This document shows positions 1 to 6,418 of a DNA stretch of 17,204 nt, in pieces. The notes under the pieces are model-generated. The model did no database searches. It worked only from the letters and a program-made list of their open reading frames with translations, and had not been told where the DNA came from. Within the stretch, counting starts at the first letter, position 1; each line of letters starts with the position of its first letter. The DNA lies in assembly GCA_034437795.1 (NCBI GenBank), contig DAOTTI010000147.1, positions 1 through 17,204 of the forward strand, read 5' to 3'. The position numbers were made by a program, and so were the translations under genes. Origin of the DNA: DAOTTI01 sp034437795 (GTDB lineage: Bacteria; Chloroflexota; UBA11872; UBA12225).

Positions 1-1
1 C

Positions 2-1612
2 GGCGGGCCGCCGGACCAGTCCGCTGCGCCCCACCCGCCGGCCGTCCCCGCCGTGGCCTCACCCTCCGCGGGCATCACCGTCGCCCCCAAGAAGGAGCGG
101 AGCGCAGCGCCGGTGGAGCCGGCGCCGACCGGCGCCGAGCGGCCGGCCAACTTCCGCTGGCAGCTGCCGTCGACGGCCATGCTCTCCATGACCGCAGCCC
201 AGCAGATCAGTCAGGCGGAGCTCACGGAAAAGAGCCGCATCATCGAGCGTACCCTGGCCGCCTTCAACGTGCCGGTGACCGTGACCGAGTACCGCGTCGG
301 TCCTACCGTGACGCAGTTCTCGCTCAAGCCGGACGAAGGCGTCTCGGTCAAGAAGATCAAGGCCTACGAGGCGGACCTCCAGCTGGCCCTGGCGGCCAAG
401 ACGCTCCGCATCGAGCTGCCCGTGCCCGGCCGGCCCGTGGTGGGGATTGAGATCCCTAACTCCGGCATCGCCACCGTCGGGCTGCGCGAGGTCCTGGAAT
501 CCCCCCAGTTCTTGGAGCACAAGGGGCGCCTGCGCCTGGCCCTGGGCCGCGACGTCGACGGCATCCCGCGCGTCGGCGACCTGACGCGCATGCCCCACCT
601 GCTGATTGCGGGGCAGACCGGCTCGGGGAAGTCGGGGTGCGTCAACGCCATCATCGCCTCGCTCCTCTTCCAGGCCACGCCGGACGAGCTCAACTTCATC
701 ATGATCGACCCCAAGGTGGTCGAGCTGGCCGAGTACGACGGCATTCCGCACCTGCGCTATCCGGTAGTCGTGGACCTGGCCGAAGCCGGCAAGGTGCTGC
801 TCTGGGTGGTGGAAGAGATGGAGCGACGCTACCGCGTGATGGCCGAAGCCGGGTTCCGGCACATCGACGCCTACAACCGCTCCCTGGCCACACGCCCGCC
901 GCCGGCGCCTGGCGGCCCACCGCCCAAGCCCTTCCCGTACCTGGTGGTGCTGATCGATGAGCTGGCCGACCTGATGATGTTCGCCCCCGGGGACGTTGAG
1001 CCGGCCATCTGCCGGCTCACGGCCAAGGCCCGCGCCGTGGGCATTCACCTCGTCGTCGCCACGCAACGCCCATCGGTGGACGTGGTCACTGGCCTGATCA
1101 AGGCCAATATGCCGTCCCGCATCGCCTTCGCCGTCAGCAGCCAGATCGATTCCCGCGTGATCCTGGACATGGCCGGCGCCGAGTCGCTCCTTGGGCGCGG
1201 CGACATGCTCTACCTGCCGGTCGACCAGGGCAAGCCGATCCGCGTGCAGGGCACCTGGGTCACCGACGAGGAGATCTCTGAGCTGGTCCACTTCTGGAAG
1301 AAGCAGGGCAGCCCGCAGTATGTGGACAAGGCCGAGATCGAGGCCCTCACGCTCAAGGTGGAGGAGCATGAGAAGGGGGCCGACCGGCAGTCGCCTCTCC
1401 TGGAGCGAGCGCTGGCTCTCCTGCGGAGCTCCAGCTTCACCTCCGTCTCCCACCTGCAGCGCAAGCTGGGCATCGGCTACCCGCGGGCGGCGCGCCTCCT
1501 GGATGAGCTCGTGGAGCGGGGGCTGCTCGAGGCGGAGGAGGGCGGCGGGCGCTCCTACCGCGTCATCCACGACGCCCTCGACCTCGACTCAGACGACCTA
1601 GGATCGGAATGA
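2..1612 (+). CDS. ftsK: FtsK/SpoIIIE-type DNA translocase, 5' end missing
   Basis: This is the motor part of an FtsK/SpoIIIE translocase, the hexameric ATPase that pumps chromosomal DNA through the division septum and assists dimer resolution. The frame is open to the left edge with no stop, so the start, and any membrane segments of the N-terminal domain, lie outside the window; the GTG at 53 is only the first possible start inside it. Numbering from that GTG: an alpha-domain stretch (about 45-135, with EYRVGPTVTQF), Walker A GQTGSGKS at 187-194, and Walker B LVVLIDELADL with D302/E303. Around 445-505 is the winged-helix gamma domain (SHLQRKLGIGYPRAARLLDE) that reads oriented DNA motifs in known FtsK proteins. 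The protein ends in an acidic tail. The gene is followed within about 70 bp by a cinA-like gene on the same strand. Family assignment is firm; target DNA motif and membrane topology cannot be judged here. Confidence 0.96.
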   Translation, partial: GGPPDQSAAPHPPAVPAVASPSAGITVAPKKERSAAPVEPAPTGAERPANFRWQLPSTAMLSMTAAQQISQAELTEKSRIIERTLAAFNVPVTVTEYRVGPTVTQFSLKPDEGVSVKKIKAYEADLQLALAAKTLRIELPVPGRPVVGIEIPNSGIATVGLREVLESPQFLEHKGRLRLALGRDVDGIPRVGDLTRMPHLLIAGQTGSGKSGCVNAIIASLLFQATPDELNFIMIDPKVVELAEYDGIPHLRYPVVVDLAEAGKVLLWVVEEMERRYRVMAEAGFRHIDAYNRSLATRPPPAPGGPPPKPFPYLVVLIDELADLMMFAPGDVEPAICRLTAKARAVGIHLVVATQRPSVDVVTGLIKANMPSRIAFAVSSQIDSRVILDMAGAESLLGRGDMLYLPVDQGKPIRVQGTWVTDEEISELVHFWKKQGSPQYVDKAEIEALTLKVEEHEKGADRQSPLLERALALLRSSSFTSVSHLQRKLGIGYPRAARLLDELVERGLLEAEEGGGRSYRVIHDALDLDSDDLGSE

Positions 1613-1679
1613 CCTCCCCCTTCGGCGCCTCGAACCCTAAACTGTCGTACTTTTCACCTTGAACTTTTTTGTATGTTGT

Positions 1680-2270
1680 ATGTCCGAAGCGCATGAGCCC
1701 ACGCTTGCCGAGCGTCTTGGCGCCCGCCTGGCGGAGCGCGGTGAGGTGCTGGCCGTCGCCGAAGGGGCCACTGGTGGCCTGCTGGCCCACCTCCTGACGC
1801 AGGTGCCGGGCAGCTCCCGCTGGTTCCGTGCCGGCATCGTCGCCTACACCGACTACCCCAAGCAGCTCCTGCTTCGCGTCGCTACGGAGACGATCGAGCA
1901 GCGGGGGAGCATCAGTCCGGAGGCCACGGTGCAGATGGCCCGCCTGGCGCGGCGCCTCTTCGCCACCGACTGGGCCATCGCCGTCACCGGCTACGCCGAC
2001 GACCAGGCCCCCGCGCCCGACCGGCGCGCGCCGAGCGTGCCGGCCACCAATCCGCCGGGGGTGCCGCGGATCGAGTCCGAGCGTAGCAGCCCCCAGGCCG
2101 GCCTCACCTACATTGCCATCTCCGGCCGGGCGGCCGGAGCAGTCCCCGCCGGACGCGAGGACTTCCAATCGTGGGAAGAGTGGCTCCTGCCGGCCCCGGA
2201 CCGCGCCACCTACAAGCAGGCCGCCGCGGAGCGCGCTATCGAGACCCTGCTCAAGATCATCGAGAGCTAG
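1680..2270 (+). CDS. CinA C-terminal domain (PncC-like) protein with altered active-site motif
   Basis: A 196-residue stand-alone CinA C-terminal domain. Canonical members (PncC) hydrolyse nicotinamide mononucleotide to nicotinate mononucleotide in NAD recycling. The first 60 residues align without gaps to my recollection of E. coli PncC: RLAERG, TGGLLAHLLTQVPGSSRWF and the Y56/K61 region are kept. The family signature AES(C/A)TGG is AEGATGG here, so the conserved Ser is Gly29. The later TGIAGPxGG loop is replaced by TGYADDQ and a Pro-rich insertion of about 20 residues before AGLTYIAIS. I chose the ATG at 1680 because it gives the usual family N-terminus. An in-frame TTG at 1659 would add seven odd residues (MNFFVCC). 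Neither start has a clear Shine-Dalgarno; the upstream bases are unusually AT-rich. The gene converges on the MBL gene with only 26 bp between. The fold is confident; deamidase activity is doubtful. Confidence 0.85.
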   Translation: MSEAHEPTLAERLGARLAERGEVLAVAEGATGGLLAHLLTQVPGSSRWFRAGIVAYTDYPKQLLLRVATETIEQRGSISPEATVQMARLARRLFATDWAIAVTGYADDQAPAPDRRAPSVPATNPPGVPRIESERSSPQAGLTYIAISGRAAGAVPAGREDFQSWEEWLLPAPDRATYKQAAAERAIETLLKIIES

Positions 2271-2296
2271 ACCCGCCCCTCGCTCCTCGGCCCTCG

Positions 2297-3343
2297 CTAT
2301 CCCCCCAGGTGATACGCCTCCACTCCCTGCGTGCGCAGGTAGGCGGCGAAGGCGTCATCCCCGTGCACGGTATAGACCACGCGCGGCCTGGCGCGGGCGA
2401 CATACTCCACCAGCTCAGTGAAGTCTGCGTGGTCCGAGAGCCCGATCATCTCATCCACGCCGTAGCGGTACCGCGCGCGCGGATCGACCGCCCAGCCGGT
2501 AAGCATCACCGTTCGGAACCGTCCCAGAGGCGCGGTCACGGCCTGCTTCACGTGCGGCGGGCAGAGCACGACCTTGCCCTGCAGCGCGGGGACGCTGGCC
2601 AGGCTGAGCAGCTCATAGTCGCCCAGCGCCACCCCCTGCTGCTCGTAGAGCTTGGCCACGCCGTAGATGCTCTCATGGACGGCCACGCGGAAGCCGGCCC
2701 GCGTGAGCAGGCGCAGCGCCTCCTGGCCCTTCCCCAGCACGTAGCCGCACACCACGGGCACCACGTCCTGCTCCAGGCAGCGGCGCACGAAGTCCGCCAG
2801 TTGCGCCTCCACCTCGGCGATCGATGGGAAGCGATAGCGGGGGTGGCCGAAGGTGCACTCCATGACCAGCACGTCGCACTCGCGCACCTCCGCCGCGTCC
2901 AGGCACGGGGCTGGGCGCAGCTTGAAATCCCCCGTGTAGACCAGGCGCCGGCCGTCGTCGCCCGTGACCATGACCTGCGACGCGCCCAGGATGTGCCCCG
3001 CGGGGAACAATTCCAGCATCCGGCCGCGGTAGTGGTGAGGCTGGTGAAACGGGATCTCGGTCACGGCCGAGCGGCCGGTGCGCCGGCGATAGAAGGCCGC
3101 CGTGGCGGGGGTAGCCAGCACGTGCCCGTGCGGCGCGCAATGGTCGGAATGGCCGTGCGAGACGTACGCTACCGGCCGACGCGAGTGCGGATCGAGCCAC
3201 AGATTGGCGTCCGCCAGGTGCAGGCCGCCGTCGTAGCGGAAGGGGATCAGGTCCGCGCCTGGCCCCAGGTCCAGCGCCAGCTGGGACCCGTCCACGCTGC
3301 CTGTGGCCCGGCGCGTCGCCCGTCCAGGCCGCGACATCGCCAT
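2297..3343 (-). CDS. MBL-fold exonuclease, ligase-associated/YSH1-like type
   Basis: A 348-residue metallo-beta-lactamase-fold protein resembling the putative DNA ligase-associated exonucleases related to mRNA 3'-end processing factor YSH1. Visible motifs in order: an N-terminal DGGLHLADANLWLDP strand region; the metal-binding HGHSDH at 63-68; PAGHILGASQ with H117; YTGDFKLRP with D139; MECTFGHPRYRFP at 162-173; the GYVLGKGQEAL segment at 200-210; a second metal motif GLSDHADF at 301-308; and H327 in VYTVHG near the end. All expected metal ligands are present. Such proteins sit beside ATP-dependent ligases and Lhr-like helicases in many bacteria, but neither is in this window. The ATG at 3343 has no convincing Shine-Dalgarno; a TATACT hexamer lies 10 nt upstream, suggesting a leaderless or near-leaderless mRNA. 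A second in-frame ATG follows two codons later. Nuclease activity is inferred from the family. Confidence 0.9.
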   Translation of the reverse strand: MAMSRPGRATRRATGSVDGSQLALDLGPGADLIPFRYDGGLHLADANLWLDPHSRRPVAYVSHGHSDHCAPHGHVLATPATAAFYRRRTGRSAVTEIPFHQPHHYRGRMLELFPAGHILGASQVMVTGDDGRRLVYTGDFKLRPAPCLDAAEVRECDVLVMECTFGHPRYRFPSIAEVEAQLADFVRRCLEQDVVPVVCGYVLGKGQEALRLLTRAGFRVAVHESIYGVAKLYEQQGVALGDYELLSLASVPALQGKVVLCPPHVKQAVTAPLGRFRTVMLTGWAVDPRARYRYGVDEMIGLSDHADFTELVEYVARARPRVVYTVHGDDAFAAYLRTQGVEAYHLGG

Positions 3344-3353
3344 ACGACAGGGG

Positions 3354-3359
3354 AGTATA
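3354..3359 (-). promoter_or_regulatory. Candidate -10 element TATACT for the 2297-3343 gene
   Basis: Reading the minus strand, TATACT (5 of 6 to TATAAT) lies 10 nt before the ATG at 3343. Transcription starting about 7 nt downstream would leave a leader of only a few bases. No good -35 is seen about 17 nt upstream (closest TGCCAC). Confidence 0.45.
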
Positions 3360-3404
3360 CCCGCAGGCAGCCGGCCTAGTGGCAGGCTGCTCTCTTCGCG
3401 TCTG

Positions 3405-4346
3405 TCACAGCGTCACCACCATCCCGTCGTAGCTGGGCTCCAGCCCGCGCGGGGCCAGCAGCTCCACCAGCTCCTCGTAGGGCGGCGTGCCGTTGTGGCT
3501 GAAGTGGTGAGCGAGGCGCCGCGCACCAGGGGCCAGCAGCCCGAGCCGGTGCAGCTCCTCCTGGTGCGCGTCCATCTGACGCAGGTTCATGTGGGCGGTG
3601 CTGTCCTTGCCTGCGCCCGACGTCGAGTCGATGATGGCGGCGCCGAACCGCACGCCCTGCGCGCCCAGGTCCGCCAGCGCCTGCCAGGTCTCGTCGGGAA
3701 ACGGGCCGGTATCGGTGGCGTAGAGCAGCGCCGGCAGACCGTCGCGTCCCTCCGCCTCCGGCCCGGCCATCTGCGGGACGGCGAAGAACATCGGCGCCAG
3801 GGCCGGCTCCGCGTGGCGGGCCGGCAGCGTCCAGACGCGGTACCGCCGCGGCGGCGCCGGCGCCGGCAGCTCAGCGCCGTCGGGGAAGCGCGGGTCAGGC
3901 GCTACCGGATTGCCGGTGCAGATGTCGACGTACTGTCCGGCCCCAATCGCGTGCGCCTGCAGGCGAAGCAGCTCAAAATCGATGGTGCGCCCCTCAGCGT
4001 ACGCCAGCTTGGCGATCGACGCCTGGCTGGCGTAGACGTGGAGCAGCGGCAGGGGCGTGGCGCAGAAGCCCTTGCGCCGCCAGAAGAAGGTGGTGGGGTC
4101 CAGATGGTCTGTGTGCGGGTGGGTGACCAGGAGCGCCTGCACCGGCGCCAGATCGACGCCCAGGCGGATGGACGCGGCGAGCACGTCCGGGCCGGCGTCG
4201 ATCAGCAGATCGTCGTTCACCAGGAGGGCGGAGCGGAAGCGCAGGTTGCGCCCGCCGCGCTGGCGAGCCAGAGCACACCGCTGGCAGCGGCACCACAGGG
4301 CCGGATACCCCTCCGCCGCTGCCGTACCCAGGAAGGTCAGTTTCAT
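3405..4346 (-). CDS. MBL-fold metal-dependent hydrolase, PhnP-like
   Basis: A 313-residue metallo-beta-lactamase-fold hydrolase of the PhnP/PqqB-like group. PhnP proteins are phosphodiesterases acting on cyclic phosphates in phosphonate breakdown, but many relatives have unknown substrates. The protein opens with MKLTFLGTAAAEGYPALWC and a Cys cluster WCRCQRC (C19, C21, C24) like the extra zinc site of PhnP. The metal motif THPHTDHLD is at 75-83. Near the C-terminus are IIDSTSG, supplying the bridging Asp, and HHFSHNG, supplying a late His. The middle holds a proline/alanine-rich loop (PAPAPPRRYRVW). It lies 61 bp upstream of the other MBL gene on the same strand, but the two belong to different subfamilies. 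No phn genes are nearby, so a phosphonate role is not supported. A TACACT hexamer sits 8 nt before the ATG with no Shine-Dalgarno, again suggesting a leaderless transcript. Confidence 0.88.
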   Translation of the reverse strand: MKLTFLGTAAAEGYPALWCRCQRCALARQRGGRNLRFRSALLVNDDLLIDAGPDVLAASIRLGVDLAPVQALLVTHPHTDHLDPTTFFWRRKGFCATPLPLLHVYASQASIAKLAYAEGRTIDFELLRLQAHAIGAGQYVDICTGNPVAPDPRFPDGAELPAPAPPRRYRVWTLPARHAEPALAPMFFAVPQMAGPEAEGRDGLPALLYATDTGPFPDETWQALADLGAQGVRFGAAIIDSTSGAGKDSTAHMNLRQMDAHQEELHRLGLLAPGARRLAHHFSHNGTPPYEELVELLAPRGLEPSYDGMVVTL

Positions 4347-4659
4347 GGCCGAGAAGTGTAACTGCCGCGCGCCTCTACGCGGGCAGCGTTCCGCAGGAGC
4401 GAGACTGTCGCGGCGGGCGCAAGGTGACGCGCGCCGCGCACGCTGGCGCGAGCAGGCCAGCGAGCAATTCCCCGCTCCCTCTGGGACAGGGGTAGAGTGA
4501 GGGCTCCGCCGGCGACGGATCGGTTGGACCGCTACGGGGCGCTAGCGACGGCGGGAAGGCGGGCCAGATCCGCAGGAACCCGGGTCAGCCCGCTGCGCTC
4601 AACGATGGTTGGGATATGGTTGGGATCCAGCGCGGCCGTTGCGGATAGGGGCGAACGGC
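4347..4659. other. Intergenic spacer with short direct repeats
   Basis: No credible gene is seen. The left end holds the -10 candidate of the MBL gene. The right end holds an 11-bp perfect tandem duplication, ATGGTTGGGAT at 4605-4615 and 4616-4626, and the first copy of an 18-bp direct repeat. Reading frames crossing this spacer are arginine- and alanine-rich and have no ribosome sites. Confidence 0.6.
4355..4360 (-). promoter_or_regulatory. Candidate -10 element TACACT for the 3405-4346 gene
   Basis: On the minus strand TACACT (4 of 6 to TATAAT) ends 8 nt before the ATG at 4346, with no purine-rich ribosome site between. This is the spacing expected of a leaderless transcript. Confidence 0.4.
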
Positions 4660-4677
4660 TCAGCCCGCTGCGCTCAA
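4585..4677. repeat. 18-bp direct repeat pair flanking the TPR gene stop
   Basis: TCAGCCCGCTGCGCTCAA occurs perfectly at 4585-4602 and 4660-4677. The second copy supplies the last five codons and the stop of the TPR gene on the minus strand (LSAAG then TGA), so the gene's 3' end lies inside the repeat. Confidence 0.85.
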
Positions 4678-5313
4678 GGGCTGGCGCGCCCCGTGGCTAT
4701 CGGTGCCCTCGCGCGGTGGCAGGTTCACGCTGGCCGCGGTCACGCCCGGCGGCTCGCCGTTCAGCAGGTCGCGCAGATAGGTGGCGGCCAGGTGATGGTT
4801 GGGCTGGAGCCGGAGCGCCTCGCGGTAGGCGGCCTCCGCCTCGCGGGTCGCTCCACGGAAGTGCAGCTCCAGGCCGATCATGGCGTGGGCCTCGGCGAAG
4901 TGCGGGGCGATCGCGGCGGCGCGCCGGAAGCACTCCAGCGCCGCGTCCCCGCGCTCCTGCGCGAAGTACGCCTTGCCCAGCTCGAGCCACGTCGGCGCGT
5001 CGTACGGTCGCACCTCCAGCTTCTTTTCCAGGCGCCGGATCGCCCGCAGCTCGTGCAGATTGGCCTCGATCTCCTCGTCACGCCAGCTAATCTGGGAGCG
5101 GGCGTGCTCCAGCAGGCGGATCGCCTCCTGGATCCGGCCCTCGCGAGCAGCGGCCAGCCCGCGGCCCTTGGATGATTGCTCCCACGCGCGGCGCGCGGCG
5201 TCGGGATGGTGGCCGAGCGCCCGCAGGCGCTGGAGGAGCGGCCATTCTCGTGCATCAGAGTTGTCGCCAGGATGGCCAATAATGACGGTGCGGCGGAGCA
5301 TGTTCCCGGTCAT
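4660..5313 (-). CDS. Tetratricopeptide repeat protein
   Basis: A 217-residue soluble protein with TPR motifs, which form helical scaffolds for protein-protein contacts. Two clear repeats run at about 105-172: APTWLELGKAYFAQERGDAA with FRRAAAIAPHF, then AEAHAMIGLELHFRG with YREALRLQPNH. A less regular helical region at 40-100 includes another TPR-like stretch (GRGLAAAREGRIQEAIRLLE). No signal peptide or membrane segment is seen. I chose the ATG at 5313 because GAGGGGG lies about 8 nt upstream; the frame is open further, to 5406, but that extension has no ribosome site. The C-terminal tail after residue 185 is low in structure and ends within an 18-bp repeat. Partners are unknown, and neighbouring genes give no functional clue. 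Confidence 0.85.
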   Translation of the reverse strand: MTGNMLRRTVIIGHPGDNSDAREWPLLQRLRALGHHPDAARRAWEQSSKGRGLAAAREGRIQEAIRLLEHARSQISWRDEEIEANLHELRAIRRLEKKLEVRPYDAPTWLELGKAYFAQERGDAALECFRRAAAIAPHFAEAHAMIGLELHFRGATREAEAAYREALRLQPNHHLAATYLRDLLNGEPPGVTAASVNLPPREGTDSHGARQPLSAAG

Positions 5314-5693
5314 CGTTGCGCCCCCTCTCGCTCCGATGTCGCTACGGTGAGCCAGAGCTACGCGCTGCCGGCAGGGCCGGCTCGCCTCCGGCTCAGCGCT
5401 CTCCACTGGTGGAACGGCCGGCGCGGCCGCCGGTGGACAGCAGCAAATGGGCTGACGGATTCTACCTCAGCACCGCCTGCTCCGGCTGCAGCCCAGCCTT
5501 CGACCCGTTTGACGAGGCAGGGCCAGGCTCACGGCCCGGCGCGGTTCATCGGCCAGGCGCCGATCCTGGCCACACCGGGCGTGTGGGAGCCACACAAACG
5601 CGATAGACAAATAGACAACAGCTCCCGCAGGACGCCGGCCACACCGGGCGTGTGGGGGCCACACGCGGGAGCGAAAGGCGCAGCGGGCAGCGG
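5314..5693. other. Intergenic spacer containing a duplicated hairpin element
   Basis: No convincing gene is visible. The right half carries two copies of a 28-bp hairpin-forming element downstream of the small minus-strand gene ending at 5694. The left half is plain GC-rich sequence leading to the TPR gene's ribosome site. Confidence 0.6.
5568..5664. repeat. Two-copy 28-bp element with competing hairpins
   Basis: Copies at 5568-5595 and 5637-5664 differ at one base (A or G at element position 21) and are 69 bp apart. Each contains CCACAC, then GTGTGG, then CCACAC. The middle arm can pair with either flank: a 6-bp stem with a 5-nt loop, or a 6-bp stem with a 3-nt loop. The tract lies just past the 3' end of the small minus-strand gene, so it may act as a terminator or mRNA end stabiliser, but no T-run follows. 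Confidence 0.75.
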
Positions 5694-5861
5694 CTAGATC
5701 AGTGGCGCAATGTGCTGCCGCACCGCGTCGTAGTCCGTCTGCAGTGCCGCCAGTTCTTCACTCGTGAACGTGCGGAACGCGTAATGCGCCTCCCAGGCCG
5801 CATCCTGGAGTTCGCGATATTGCCGGTAGATGCGCCGTAGATTGGCTTCCTTCCGCACCAT
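5694..5861 (-). CDS. Small helical protein of unknown function
   Basis: A 55-residue protein that I do not recognise. The sequence is charged and probably all-helical: RRIYRQYRELQDAAWEAHYA, then FTSEELAALQTDYDAVRQHI. No cysteines, membrane segments or signal peptide are present. The start is set at the ATG at 5861 because a strong ribosome site GAGGTG lies 7 nt upstream. The frame continues upstream to 5966, but that stretch is arginine-rich and looks untranslated. Codon use (GC-ending, balanced acidic and basic residues) looks like a real gene and unlike the repetitive spacers on both sides. It might act with the TPR protein encoded downstream on the same strand, but the roughly 380-bp spacer makes a shared operon uncertain. 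Confidence 0.65.
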   Translation of the reverse strand: MVRKEANLRRIYRQYRELQDAAWEAHYAFRTFTSEELAALQTDYDAVRQHIAPLI

Positions 5862-6194
5862 GTTCGCCCACCTCACGGCCCCCAGCCTTCGACGCGGGCA
5901 TTGCCGTAGGGGCGGCGAGCCGGCGCCGCGCCTCACGCACCGGCCCTTTGGCCACTTGGCGCTCACGGGGTGGGAGCCCAGCCGCCAGTGGGCGCGGTCG
6001 GGCGGGCGATCCAGCGGCCGGCCCGTCTCATGATCCGGATAGCCGATGTGGCTAACGACGCGGCCGAACCGCAGCCAATCGCCCCATGGATTGCGGACCT
6101 CCCGAAAACCGGCCCCGTAGAATAGGCAGTGCGGTGACGGGATGGCCGTGTTGCGTGTCGATCGAGGGTGAGCGCCTGTAACCGGCTTGATGGC

Positions 6195-6367
6195 GACCCC
6201 TGCTGCGTACGGGGCTGACGCCTGCCGCTGAGAACCGTGCTGGGCCGAAGACGCTGCCGAACTGTTGACTGTGCTGGGCTGACGACCGTACTGGGCCGAT
6301 GATGTACTGGGCCGACGGCTCTGCCGAGTTTAGGACCGTACTCTGCTGAGGACTGTACTGCGCTGAG
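6195..6367. repeat. Degenerate 17-bp direct repeat array
   Basis: About nine units with consensus near GACCGTACTGGGCCGAN. The clearest start at 6267 (GACTGTGCTGGGCTGAC), 6284 (GACCGTACTGGGCCGAT), 6301 (one base short, GATGTACTGGGCCGAC), 6334 (GACCGTACTCTGCTGAG) and 6351 (GACTGTACTGCGCTGAG). A further good unit is at 6233, and weaker ones are at 6195, 6217, 6250 and 6317. Steps are 16-17 bp or a multiple through most of the array, so units are adjacent with no spacers; the step between 6195 and 6217 is 22. A 17-bp period is not a multiple of three, so the pattern is not a coding repeat. The array ends 4 bp before the -35 of the downstream promoter. Confidence 0.75.
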
Positions 6368-6371
6368 AGTA

Positions 6372-6400
6372 TTGGCTATGGCCGCGGTGGCCTTTCTAAT
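6372..6400 (+). promoter_or_regulatory. Sigma-70-type promoter for the threonine synthase-like gene
   Basis: TTGGCT at 6372-6377 and TCTAAT at 6395-6400 are separated by exactly 17 bp (4 of 6 and 5 of 6 to consensus). Transcription would start near 6407, leaving a leader of about 12 nt that contains GAGGGCGAG as the ribosome site. Confidence 0.6.
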
Positions 6401-6418
6401 GGTCTGTGAGGGCGAGCT

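Larger units (their letters stand above)
5862..6418. other. Intergenic spacer with 17-bp repeat array and promoter
   Basis: No gene is supported here. The left 300 bp is plain GC-rich sequence. The right part has an array of degenerate 17-bp repeats followed immediately by a promoter for the PLP enzyme gene. Frames crossing the array on the minus strand are serine-, arginine- and proline-rich and shift phase with each repeat unit. Confidence 0.65.

Noticed and set aside
59..1570. Long minus-strand open frame opposite ftsK
   Set aside because: It is antisense to a clearly conserved gene, has no ribosome site and reads as Arg/Gly/His/Leu-rich sequence, as expected for the complement of GC-rich codons.
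2171..3379. Long plus-strand open frame across the MBL exonuclease gene
   Set aside because: Complement of a gene with intact metal motifs; composition is repetitive His/Arg/Ala/Val and no domain is visible.
5568..5664. Possible attachment site or transposon ends
   Set aside because: The copies are direct, not inverted, only 69 bp apart, and no recombinase or transposase is present.
6195..6367. Possible CRISPR array
   Set aside because: Units of 17 bp are adjacent with no unique spacers and are too degenerate; no cas genes nearby.
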